A DNA stretch of 57,935 nucleotides from Patescibacteria group bacterium (lineage in GTDB: Bacteria > Patescibacteriota > Patescibacteriia > UBA1558 > S5-K13), in contig JAQUXC010000007.1 in assembly GCA_028692545.1 (NCBI GenBank), forward strand, positions 1 to 57,935. The letters are read 5' to 3'. Position numbers and translations under genes: made by a program. The number at the start of each line of letters is the position of its first letter. The first letter of the stretch is position 1. The notes beneath the pieces were generated by a model. It saw nothing but the letters and a program-made list of their open reading frames with translations, searched no databases and had not been told where the DNA came from. Of the stretch, positions 41,856 through 50,322 are shown one piece after another.

Positions 41856-43238
41856 TTATACAGCATTTTTATCAAACAAAACAACTTTTATAGTTTTCAA
41901 AATTATTTTTATATCAAGCCATAGAGACCAATTTTCTATATAATAAATATCAAGACGTACTTCTTCATCAAACTTGAGTTCAGATCTTCCAGAAACTTGT
42001 GCCATTCCAGTTATTCCTGGTTTTATAGCAAGAAGTTTCATGTGATTATCTTCATACTCCGCTACTTCTCTTGGCTCATGAGCACGTGGACCCACAATAC
42101 TCATTTCTCCAAGGAATACATTTACAAGCTGTGGAATTTCATCAATAGATGTTTTTCTCAAGACTTTTCCAACACAAGTAATTCTTGGGTCGTCTTTCAT
42201 TTTGAAAAGTGGTCCATCTCCTCTTTCATTGTATTTCATTAAATCATTTTTCATTTTATCAGCTCCCACAACCATTGATCTAAATTTATACATTTTGAAT
42301 TCTTTATTTTTTGCACCAACTCTTGTAAGGCGCACAAGTATTGGACCTTTGGTATCAAGATTTATTATAATTCCTACAATAATATAAATTGGTATAAAAA
42401 AAACAAATCCAACAAGTGACAATAAAATATCCAAAACTCTTTTCCATATTCTACCCCAACCATCTAGAAGTGTTCCTTTTATTTCTATAATAGGAACCCC
42501 AGCTATTGTATCTATTTCAAAATTTATAATCTTTGTATCAAGTAGTGATGCTGCATATTTATAAACGACATGATGAATATTACAAATATTTACCAAATTA
42601 TTTACCATTGCTCTATCTGCATATGGATCAAGTAATATCACTTCATCAATATTTGAATTATTTAATAAAATTTTCAAATCTTCTATCGTACTATTGTCCA
42701 ATGTATTATATGTTTTTATTATATTAAATCCCAAAGATTTATTTTTTCTAAATTCATTTATAAGTTGTGAATCTTCTTTATTTATTATTACGACTTTCGA
42801 CTGTATTACTCCTTTTTTTATAAGTATCTTTCTTATAATATTCAAAATTATTCTTTCAATAAGCATAAAAAATATACTAAAAGCCCAATAAAACAAAACA
42901 ATAAATCTTGAAGAAAATAATCTTTGATTAAAGAAAAAAGCAACTATCAAAATCAAAATAAAAGTAGAACATGCTACAAAAACTTTTGAAACCTTGCTTT
43001 GCAAATTTCTTTTTTCAAAATTGTATAATCCTGAAAACATAAAAACAATTAAAGCCACAAAAGAAACTATTATAAGAATTTTGAAAAATAAAAAAAATGG
43101 TAAATCAAATATAACTGGTCTATATTGAACTACCATTTGTGCAAATCTCAAATAATATGCAAGAATTCCAGATAATATCAAAAGTACAAAATCCAAAGGT
43201 ACTTCTATAACATCTAATATTAATTTATTTTTCCTCAT
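41856..43238 (-). CDS. Polyprenyl-phosphate sugar-1-phosphate transferase (WcaJ/WbaP-type)
   Basis: 460 residues. Four to five membrane helices in the first 130 residues are followed by a soluble CoA-binding-like part (VVIINKEDSQLINEF), then the bacterial sugar transferase domain after KRVLDILLSLVGFVFF: FKMYKFRSM, PLFKMKDDPRIT, LRKTSIDEIPQLVNVF, GEMSIVGPR and PGITGMAQVSGR. It starts polysaccharide synthesis by putting the first sugar-1-phosphate on undecaprenyl phosphate. The plus-strand terminator beyond its stop codon separates it from the 174-residue orphan. Confidence 0.95.
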   Translation of the reverse strand: MRKNKLILDVIEVPLDFVLLILSGILAYYLRFAQMVVQYRPVIFDLPFFLFFKILIIVSFVALIVFMFSGLYNFEKRNLQSKVSKVFVACSTFILILIVAFFFNQRLFSSRFIVLFYWAFSIFFMLIERIILNIIRKILIKKGVIQSKVVIINKEDSQLINEFRKNKSLGFNIIKTYNTLDNSTIEDLKILLNNSNIDEVILLDPYADRAMVNNLVNICNIHHVVYKYAASLLDTKIINFEIDTIAGVPIIEIKGTLLDGWGRIWKRVLDILLSLVGFVFFIPIYIIVGIIINLDTKGPILVRLTRVGAKNKEFKMYKFRSMVVGADKMKNDLMKYNERGDGPLFKMKDDPRITCVGKVLRKTSIDEIPQLVNVFLGEMSIVGPRAHEPREVAEYEDNHMKLLAIKPGITGMAQVSGRSELKFDEEVRLDIYYIENWSLWLDIKIILKTIKVVLFDKNAV

Positions 43239-43257
43239 AACAATATTATATCATAAT

Positions 43258-43722
43258 GCTAAGTTGGTTATAAGCCGAATTCTGTACTTCGACTCACTTC
43301 GTTCGCTCAGTACATGTCCTTCAATATTTTTAAAATGGACTCGTCATGAGTGAGCGAAGCGAATCGAATGATGACCATCTATCTTGGCTATATATTGCTA
43401 TATAGCTCTAGCAGCCTACCACTCCCGCGAACGGGATTTCTTGGCCTTGCACCGAATAGAGTTTACCTCATCTCTATTGTCACCAATAAAGCGTATGAGC
43501 TAATTATCTCATAATTTCACCCTTAGCCAGCTGAGCTGGCAGGAATATTTTCTGTTGCACTTGTCCTCTCTCAAAAGTTACCTTTTAAAAGGGTTGGCAT
43601 TACCAACTATCCACCAGGTTTACAACCTGACAAAATGGTGTTCGGACTTTCCTAGGGTATTCCACCCCGTGGGTGCTAGCACCCCCGGGGTGGAATACCC
43701 TCGATCATCCACCAACTTAGCC
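43258..43722 (-). ncRNA. rnpB: RNase P RNA, bacterial class A
   Basis: The minus strand has the conserved core in order: AAGTTGG (P1 5'), AGGAAAGTCCGAACA (CR-I), AACAGAAA, GGTGAAA, GGTAAACTC, CAAGGCCAA, GGCTGCTAGAGC, TAGATGGTCATC, and ACAGAATTCGGCTTAT near the 3' end (CR-V), with 3' P1 ACCAACTT. About 465 nt, longer than the typical 350-400. Two helices carry extra GC-rich palindromic sequence: P3 (43664-43704) and a P12-like helix (about 43288-43370). It processes tRNA 5' ends. Promoter at 43728-43756. There are no protein-coding genes inside. Confidence 0.92.
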
Positions 43723-43727
43723 AATAT

Positions 43728-43756
43728 AATATACATAAAATATAACAATTTGTCAA
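43728..43756 (-). promoter_or_regulatory. Promoter of rnpB
   Basis: TTGACA (43751-43756, minus strand), a 17-base spacer and TATATT (43728-43733). The RNA should start about 6 bases downstream, at GGCTAAG. Confidence 0.7.
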
Positions 43757-43809
43757 ACAAAAAACCATCAGGTCGAATAACTTAATGATTTTTAAATTAA
43801 ATAAATTAT

Positions 43810-44775
43810 TTATTCAAAAGACATAATTTCTTTCAAATTTTGAAGTACTTTATCATTATTATATTTTTCTTTATTTTCAAAATCTGACATAATTTTTTTT
43901 CTAAGTGGAGACAAGTCTTTATCTATCTTTTGAAAAAACCCTAACAACTTTTTAAATTCTTCGGCTATTTCAATTTGCCCAACACTATTTGCATAATTCA
44001 TAAAATATTCCAGTTGCATAAGTATCTCATCTATAACTATAAAACGAAACGGGTGATCCAAGATTTTTTGATTACTACCACGTACTTCATTTGAAGTATC
44101 TTTCCATAATTTAGCCACATATTCCAAATTATGCATATCCATGCCAATAATCAATTTTGGTATATTTTCAAGAGATGTTTCATCTGAATTTTCTGATTTA
44201 AAATATTTAACAGTTGTCATTTTACCAAGTTTTATATCTCTTTTTATACTATTTATCTTTCTATTCAAGTGATCTATGTCAGAAGTAAGTGTAGCATCAT
44301 AAGCAATAGCTAAATGTTCATACTCATCATTTTCTTCTACATCCATTTCCAAAACTGTATCTACACCATTTTGATAATCATCATATTTAGATGTAGCTAT
44401 TGTATGAACATCCATTCCAAATATCAAATTTTGTTCTGTTTGATTATACAAAAAAGCTTCTAAAATTGTAGCTATTTTTTTGTTTCTTATTGCAGTGTCA
44501 TCATTTTTTTCTTTAAACTCTTTTTCTAAAAACAAAACATATTTTTCATCATTTTCTACATCATCTTTTCCGTATTTTTCTATAAAAACTTTTCTCAACT
44601 CAACGCTATCGATATTACTAGGATCAGAAAAATCTATTTTATCCACTTTTAATTTTGCTAGTGCAAAATCATAAAATTCATCTAGATATTCATCATTTCT
44701 AAAAGTTTCATTCTTCGTTTTATTTCTTTCATTCATTCTTTCAACTTGTTGCATTAATCTTTCTTCTATTCCCAT
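43810..44775 (-). CDS. Protein of unknown function, 321 aa
   Basis: I do not recognise a named family. There is no signal peptide or membrane helix. The first 100 residues are helical and highly charged. The middle (about 120-215) alternates strands and acidic loops: LIFGMDVHTIATS, NGVDTVLEMDVEENDEYEHLAIAYDATLTSD, TVKYFKS, and IPKLIIGMDMHNLEYVAKLW. The spacing of acidic residues on strands with a following Lys could suit a PD-(D/E)xK nuclease-like fold, but that is only a guess. The C-terminus is helical. No Shine-Dalgarno, AT-rich: host-like. Confidence 0.7.
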   Translation of the reverse strand: MGIEERLMQQVERMNERNKTKNETFRNDEYLDEFYDFALAKLKVDKIDFSDPSNIDSVELRKVFIEKYGKDDVENDEKYVLFLEKEFKEKNDDTAIRNKKIATILEAFLYNQTEQNLIFGMDVHTIATSKYDDYQNGVDTVLEMDVEENDEYEHLAIAYDATLTSDIDHLNRKINSIKRDIKLGKMTTVKYFKSENSDETSLENIPKLIIGMDMHNLEYVAKLWKDTSNEVRGSNQKILDHPFRFIVIDEILMQLEYFMNYANSVGQIEIAEEFKKLLGFFQKIDKDLSPLRKKIMSDFENKEKYNNDKVLQNLKEIMSFE

Positions 44776-44835
44776 ATAAATTTAAATATTTAATTAATAA
44801 TAGTATTATATAATATATATGATACAAAGTCAATC

Positions 44836-44863
44836 TTGACAAAAATAATGAATATGATATAGT
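44836..44863 (+). promoter_or_regulatory. Promoter for the 100-residue orphan
   Basis: TTGACA (44836-44841), a 16-base spacer and TATAGT (44858-44863), then AAGGAGG six bases before the ATG at 44886. Confidence 0.65.
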
Positions 44864-44885
44864 GTAAATCTTGTAAGGAGGAAAA

Positions 44886-45188
44886 ATGACAATTATTGGT
44901 GATCTAAAAAATCCCAAATCATTATTGTCTAGGAATTTAATACTTAATTTCATGAATAATTCCTGGATAAAATATCTTCTTCTGAGGATATTAAAAGTCA
45001 ATAATGATTTTATAGTTGTAATCCCATGGGAATGGGATAAAAAAACTATAAAACTAAACCTTCTCGAAAATATTATTGTGATTGGCAAGAACCAATCGAT
45101 GATTATCTTTTGGGAAGAGTTTCTCGGTTTGAACGGTGATCAGAAAACACCTTTCAAATATCTTATAAAAATAATTAAAAAACTATAG
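44886..45188 (+). CDS. Orphan protein, 100 aa
   Basis: A 100-residue basic protein with no signal peptide or membrane helix: MTIIGDLKNPKSLLSRNLIL, then strand-rich DFIVVIPWEWDKKTIKLNLL, then VIGKNQSMIIFWEEFLGLNG and a Lys-rich end. I do not recognise it. Strong ribosome-binding site and own promoter. Its stop and that of the facing glycosyltransferase gene share the palindrome CTATAG (45183-45188). Confidence 0.7.
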   Translation: MTIIGDLKNPKSLLSRNLILNFMNNSWIKYLLLRILKVNNDFIVVIPWEWDKKTIKLNLLENIIVIGKNQSMIIFWEEFLGLNGDQKTPFKYLIKIIKKL

Positions 45189-46310
45189 AGAGCCAGATTT
45201 TTGAGGAAAATCCTGGCTCTTCACATTTATAGAATCAAAAACTTTCAAAGTTTTCTTTGCACTATTTTCCCAAGAATATTTTTCACTTATCAAATAATTA
45301 TGTTCTACAATTTCATTTTTAAAATTTAGATTATTTAGAATAAAATTCATTTTATCTGAAATTACTTCAATATCATCATCAACAAAACAAAAATTATGAA
45401 AATCAAATTCTCTAAATACTTTCATATCCTTTATAATCATAGGAACTTTACAATACGCAGACTCTAAAAGTGGCATTCCAAATCCTTCAAAATTAGAAAA
45501 ATTCAAATACAAACTTGCATTTTGTAATAGATATATTTTATTTGCATCATTTTGCCATCCCAATATTTTTATATCATTTTTATATTTAGATTCCTTTATT
45601 TCTTTTCTTGTTTCTTCATACCCATATCCCTCACCACCTATCAAAACTAATTCTAAATCATTATTATATTTTTCTCTAAAAAAATTATAAGATTTAATTA
45701 CTTTCAAAATATTTTTCTTTGATTCTAATCTTCCTATATAAATAATATAATTTTTATTTATTCCAAAGTCCAAAAGATTTTTATTTGAAACTACTTTGTA
45801 TTTTTCAAAATCTAATCCATGATTTATTACAAAAATTTTTTCTTTATATATCTTATAATTTTCTATAATATCATTTTTGGTAAATTCAGATGGAGAAATT
45901 ATAATATCTGCTTTTTTAATCTGTTTTGCTCCTAATTTTAAAGATAATAATTGAAACTTTGAATAATATTGAGGATAATGTAAATACCCCAAATCATGCC
46001 AAGTAATTATTTTTTTTATACTTGTAATTGGTGAATTGTGAGATGGGGAAAAAAATAAATTTAATTTATATTTTTTTAAACCAGTACTAAGCCTTATAAG
46101 CGTCCAAAACTTATTAAAAGGCCATTTCAAAATTATATTTTTTACATTTTTATAATTCAAAAATTCATTATCTATTTTTTCTCTGGAGAACAAAAAATAT
46201 TGATTGTGAGAATCAATATTTAATAAATTTTTTATAATATAATATGAATACCACTCTGTACCTGTCTTTCTTTCTACGTTTAATCTTGATGCATCTATTC
46301 CTATTTTCAT
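45183..46310 (-). CDS. Glycosyltransferase, GT4 family
   Basis: A 375-residue GT4 enzyme: KIGIDASRLNVERKTGTEWY at the start, SPSEFTKNDII, IYIGRLESKKNILKVI in the donor domain, and the E-x7-E motif NFEGFGMPLLES. Its last ten residues (SQDFPQKSGSL end) are encoded by the hairpin that ends the plus-strand 100-residue gene, so the natural C-terminus may have been altered when that unit arrived. It overlaps the mreB2 stop region by one base. It is probably part of the surface polysaccharide pathway. Confidence 0.9.
   Translation of the reverse strand: MKIGIDASRLNVERKTGTEWYSYYIIKNLLNIDSHNQYFLFSREKIDNEFLNYKNVKNIILKWPFNKFWTLIRLSTGLKKYKLNLFFSPSHNSPITSIKKIITWHDLGYLHYPQYYSKFQLLSLKLGAKQIKKADIIISPSEFTKNDIIENYKIYKEKIFVINHGLDFEKYKVVSNKNLLDFGINKNYIIYIGRLESKKNILKVIKSYNFFREKYNNDLELVLIGGEGYGYEETRKEIKESKYKNDIKILGWQNDANKIYLLQNASLYLNFSNFEGFGMPLLESAYCKVPMIIKDMKVFREFDFHNFCFVDDDIEVISDKMNFILNNLNFKNEIVEHNYLISEKYSWENSAKKTLKVFDSINVKSQDFPQKSGSL
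45189..45220 (+). terminator. Hairpin ending the 100-residue orphan, inside the glycosyltransferase reading frame
   Basis: AGAGCCAG-ATTTT pairs with AAAAT-C-CTGGCTCT (arms 45189-45201 and 45207-45220), with a one-base bulge. The following T tract is weak. Confidence 0.65.
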
Positions 46311-47323
46311 TATCTTGCTGATAAAATACTTCTTTTGTATGAATCCAAATTTTCAAGAGCAACTCCTGTACCTTTGACAACACACAAATAAGAACGATCT
46401 GAAACATAACATGGGACACCGGTTGCTTGTGATATTAATTTATCCAAATTTCTAAGCTGTGCAGTACCACCAGATAAAATCATCCCCTTTTCCATAACAT
46501 CTGCAGATAATTCAGGTGGCGTATTATACAAAACTCCTTTTACAGCTGATACTATTCCATATAACTCATTTTGAAGTGCTTCTGTAATATCATCTGAAGT
46601 TATTTTCAACATCCTAGGAAGTCCTGATACTAAATCACGACCTTTTATTTCTAAGTTCATTTTATCTTTATCACTTAAAAATAAAGCTGAGCCAATTTTT
46701 ATTTTTATGTTTTCCGCAGTTGTTTCTCCTATTGCAAGAGAATATTTTTTCTTTATATATTCAGCTATAGCATTATCAAATTTTGTACCACCAATTCTTA
46801 CAGAATCACAAGTAACAATACCACCAAGTGATATAACAGCTATCTCTGTTGTGCCACCACCAAGTTCCACTATCATATGACCTGAAGCAGAACCAATTGG
46901 TATTTCAGCTCCAATAGCGGCTGCAAGAGGTTGTTTTATAATATATGCAGCTTTTGCACCAGACGCTATAGTAGCGCTTATTACAGCTCTTCTTTCTGTA
47001 GAAGTAATGCCTGCTGGCACTGATATCATAACTTCTGGTCTAAATATTTTAATTCCTGACAATGCTTTATTAATAAAATATCTAAGCATACTCTCTGTAG
47101 TCTTGTAGTCGGCTATCACACCATCTTTAAGGGGTCTATGAGCCACTATAGAGTCAGGAGTTCTTCCTATCATTTCTTTTGCTTCATTTCCAACGGCCAA
47201 TACTTTTTTATCAATTAAAGAAACAGCAACAACGGAGGGTTCATTTATAATGATCCCTTTTTTTGGTACATAAACTAATGTTGTAGTTGTACCTAAATCT
47301 ATTCCTATTTTTTTTCTAAACAT
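46310..47323 (-). CDS. MreB-like actin (second paralogue)
   Basis: A 337-residue actin-fold protein. Phosphate 1 GIDLGTTTTLVYV, phosphate 2 GGGTTEIAVISLGG, and the adenosine motif GMILSGGTAQLRNLD are present. It differs from the mreB at 51141 in many positions (for example GTTTT versus GTSNT), so it is an old paralogue, not a recent copy. MreB filaments steer lateral wall synthesis. It lies directly after greA with a one-base overlap and before the glycosyltransferase. Confidence 0.93.
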   Translation of the reverse strand: MFRKKIGIDLGTTTTLVYVPKKGIIINEPSVVAVSLIDKKVLAVGNEAKEMIGRTPDSIVAHRPLKDGVIADYKTTESMLRYFINKALSGIKIFRPEVMISVPAGITSTERRAVISATIASGAKAAYIIKQPLAAAIGAEIPIGSASGHMIVELGGGTTEIAVISLGGIVTCDSVRIGGTKFDNAIAEYIKKKYSLAIGETTAENIKIKIGSALFLSDKDKMNLEIKGRDLVSGLPRMLKITSDDITEALQNELYGIVSAVKGVLYNTPPELSADVMEKGMILSGGTAQLRNLDKLISQATGVPCYVSDRSYLCVVKGTGVALENLDSYKRSILSAR

Positions 47324-47787
47324 TATTTAATTTCTAATATTTTACATTTAATCTTACCTTTTGGAGCTTGAAATTCAAATTCATCTCCTTGTCTTTTATT
47401 TAACAAAGAATCTCCAAGTGGTGAATTATAAGATATAAATCCATTTATAGGATCTGCCTCTGGAGCACCTACAATTTCAAATTCTTTTTTATCACCATTA
47501 AAATCTACTTTGACACGATTTCCTATCTGAATACAGTCTTTATTTACAGCACTCGTATCAACTATTTCAGAGTTTTTGACAAGACTTTCTAATTCAAGAA
47601 TTCTACCCTCTATAAATCCCTGTTCTTCTCTAGCATCATGATAAGCAGCATTTTCAGAAAGATCACCAAACTGTCTTGCTGCATCTATTTTTTTTACAAC
47701 TTCTGGTCTTTTTACATTTTTCAAATCTTCTAGTTCTTCTTTAATTTTTTGTAAACCTTCTTCTGTTAGATAATTTATATTTCCCAT
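47323..47787 (-). CDS. greA: Transcript cleavage factor GreA
   Basis: 154 residues. The N-terminal coiled coil has the catalytic acidic tip DLSENAAYHDARE (GreA hallmark 'GDLSENAEYHAA'), and the C-terminal FKBP-like domain has NGFISYNSPLGDSLLNKRQGDEF. It rescues backtracked RNA polymerase. It overlaps mreB2 by one base and is separated from mrdA by about 70 bases. Confidence 0.96.
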   Translation of the reverse strand: MGNINYLTEEGLQKIKEELEDLKNVKRPEVVKKIDAARQFGDLSENAAYHDAREEQGFIEGRILELESLVKNSEIVDTSAVNKDCIQIGNRVKVDFNGDKKEFEIVGAPEADPINGFISYNSPLGDSLLNKRQGDEFEFQAPKGKIKCKILEIK

Positions 47788-47856
47788 ATGTTTTGTTAAT
47801 TTATAATAGAAAAAATAACCACCCCTCCGGTTAGTATTTTGACTATTTTAGACTAT

Positions 47857-49806
47857 TTATAAAGATGTATCATTTTCTAGTCTATCTTTAAAATACCATA
47901 AGAATATGTCTCTAGCAAGAGGCACGGCTACACTACTACCCTCTCCACCACCTTCTATAATTATTGTCAAAACCATTTCTGGATTATTATATGGAGCATA
48001 TCCAGTAAACCAAGCATGAGTCTTGTTTTCTGTACCAAATTGAGCTGTACCTGTTTTACCAGCTGATTCAAATGGTAACGTAGATAAATATCTACAACTT
48101 CCAACTTTTGTAGCTGCATTCATACCCTCTTCAATTATAGATATATTTTCTTTACTTATAAAATTTGAATTCAAAATTTGTAAGTTTATTTCATATACAA
48201 AATTTTTATCAAACATTTTATCTACTACTTGTGGGCTATAAAGCGTTCCTCCATTTGCAATAGCCGATGTAAACATTGCCACTTGAAGTGGAGTTACAAG
48301 GGCATAGCCTTGACCAATACTTAAATGATATGTATCTCCTATATACCAAGGTTCATTTATCACTTCTTCTTTCCAATTTTCTGTTGGCAGAAATCCACTT
48401 GCTTCATTTGGTAAATCTATACCCAACTTTTTGGATAATCCAAATTGATCTGCATAAAAATCTATTTTTTCTAGTCCAAGTCCTTGAAATTCATTATAGC
48501 CACCTCCAATATTATAAAAAAACGTATTCACTGATTCTGCTATTGCTTTTATTACATTTGTAGCACCATGACCACCATATTTCCAATCAGGAAAAAACCA
48601 TTGACCTATATGGATACCACCTGTACTTAAAAAGGTTGTATTTTTATCTATAGTACCAGCTTCAAGTGCAGCTGAAGCCATGACTAGTTTAAAAGTAGAA
48701 CCAGGTGGATACTCCCCAGATACAGCTCTAAAAAACATTGGTTTATCTGGATCATTCATTAAACTATTGTATATTTCAGGTGTTAATTTTTCAGAAAATA
48801 AATTATTATCAAATGTAGGTGTACTAACAATCGCCATAATGCCCCCATCATTTGGATCTACAGCCACAACACTTGCCTTTTTTAAATTATATTTTTTTAA
48901 AACATCAGCTAATAAATTTGTAATAGTTAATTGTAAATCTCCATCCAAATGCAATAGTAAATTTTTTCCATCAACAGGTTGTTCTACTGCAAGCTCTTTT
49001 ATTTCTTTTCCAACAGAATCTACCTCTATTTTCTTTTTTCCAAAAATTCCTTTTAATGAATTCTCATAAATAAATTCTAAACCACTCTTACCTATTTTAT
49101 CATCTAAATAATATCCACTATCCTTCAATTTTTTATATTCATTTTCAGATATATCACCCATATATCCAAACAAATGGGAAAAATATCCTATATATGGATA
49201 TTCTCTTTTATTATTTATTACGATTGAAAGACCATTGATATCATTTGAAAAAACCATCAAATCCATAGCCTGCTCATAACTAATAGACTCCTTTATTATT
49301 CTAGGTTGAAAATTTTCCAAAATATTATCTGACAAATAATCTGATAAATTTATATCAGTATCCCCTAATTTTTTATTAATTTGTTCTTGTAATTTCAAAA
49401 GATCTTCTTTGTCTTTTGGTAAATCCACGGGAATTATTTGCAAAGAAAAACTAGGACTATTTTTTAAAAGTGGTTTTTGTAAATTATCATATATTATTCC
49501 TCTATTTGGTTCTATTCTTTTTATTCTAATTCTATTTCCATCAGCCAAAGATCTGTAATATCCACCCTCTACAAGTTGAAGATAAAAAAGTCTTCCAAAA
49601 GTTATAAATGCAAAAAGAGATATCAAAACTATCAAAAATAAAAATTTATTTCTATTGATTATTACTCCCAAACTTTTTACAGGACCACTTGAAAATGTAT
49701 CAATAAAACCACCAATACTATTATTTAGTTCATAATTATCAAGATTAAGAGACTTTTTGTTTCTTTCTTCTGAAAAATTAAAATCTGATATTTCAAAAAA
49801 ATCCAT
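47857..49806 (-). CDS. mrdA: Penicillin-binding protein 2 (elongation transpeptidase)
   Basis: A 649-residue class B PBP. One membrane anchor (about 55-75) is followed by the dimerisation region (NRGIIYDNLQKPL) and the transpeptidase domain with S370-x-x-K373 in PPGSTFK, S425-x-N in SVNTFF, and K584-T-G in SAGKTGTAQF. The N-terminal 45 residues are a cytosolic, charged extension. Its place directly after mreD marks it as the elongation (rod-system) PBP. It cross-links the wall during growth. Confidence 0.96.
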   Translation of the reverse strand: MDFFEISDFNFSEERNKKSLNLDNYELNNSIGGFIDTFSSGPVKSLGVIINRNKFLFLIVLISLFAFITFGRLFYLQLVEGGYYRSLADGNRIRIKRIEPNRGIIYDNLQKPLLKNSPSFSLQIIPVDLPKDKEDLLKLQEQINKKLGDTDINLSDYLSDNILENFQPRIIKESISYEQAMDLMVFSNDINGLSIVINNKREYPYIGYFSHLFGYMGDISENEYKKLKDSGYYLDDKIGKSGLEFIYENSLKGIFGKKKIEVDSVGKEIKELAVEQPVDGKNLLLHLDGDLQLTITNLLADVLKKYNLKKASVVAVDPNDGGIMAIVSTPTFDNNLFSEKLTPEIYNSLMNDPDKPMFFRAVSGEYPPGSTFKLVMASAALEAGTIDKNTTFLSTGGIHIGQWFFPDWKYGGHGATNVIKAIAESVNTFFYNIGGGYNEFQGLGLEKIDFYADQFGLSKKLGIDLPNEASGFLPTENWKEEVINEPWYIGDTYHLSIGQGYALVTPLQVAMFTSAIANGGTLYSPQVVDKMFDKNFVYEINLQILNSNFISKENISIIEEGMNAATKVGSCRYLSTLPFESAGKTGTAQFGTENKTHAWFTGYAPYNNPEMVLTIIIEGGGEGSSVAVPLARDIFLWYFKDRLENDTSL

Positions 49807-49810
49807 AATA

Positions 49811-50320
49811 TTAATCCCTTACAACCATTAATCTATCCTTAAACTTTCTTGAAAAAAAGTTTGCTAATATATATAAAAATAAACTAATGAGTAAATTAAA
49901 AGTCATACTTAATAAAAATTCTTTGAAAATAAAATGAAAATTAAACATATAAAATCCCAATTTTAAGAAACTTATTAATAAATTAAAAATATAATAAATA
50001 ACGTAAAAAAGAACTAATCCAGAAAAATTTAAACCCAAATAAACTATTAATTTATTATCTGAAAAAACATTATGATATATATAATACAAAAAAATTAATA
50101 CAAAAAATAATGCTAAAAAATATGCCCCAAAATTAAGAGAAAAAAGATCCATCAACAGAACCATTGGCAAAACTACTATAGCGTAATTTACATCATAAAA
50201 AAATAATAAATAGACAAGAAACAAAAATAATAAATTTACTCTAAAAACACCAAAATTAAAACTAGATTGTATTAATACAAATAGTAGTGATAAAAGAATA
50301 ACTATAATATATTTTTTCAT
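49811..50320 (-). CDS. mreD: Rod-shape determining protein MreD
   Basis: A 169-residue, very hydrophobic protein with about five membrane helices, very rich in Phe and Leu. Family motifs are weak in MreD in general; the call rests on size, topology and the position between mreC and mrdA. It couples MreC and PBP2 in the rod complex. The gaps to its neighbours are 2-4 bases. Confidence 0.85.
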   Translation of the reverse strand: MKKYIIVILLSLLFVLIQSSFNFGVFRVNLLFLFLVYLLFFYDVNYAIVVLPMVLLMDLFSLNFGAYFLALFFVLIFLYYIYHNVFSDNKLIVYLGLNFSGLVLFYVIYYIFNLLISFLKLGFYMFNFHFIFKEFLLSMTFNLLISLFLYILANFFSRKFKDRLMVVRD

Positions 50321-50322
50321 GT

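Noticed and set aside
44741-45088. Minus-strand frame of 115 codons over the 100-residue orphan
   Set aside because: It is antisense to a gene with clear promoter and ribosome-binding site, and runs into the start of the 321-residue gene without own signals.
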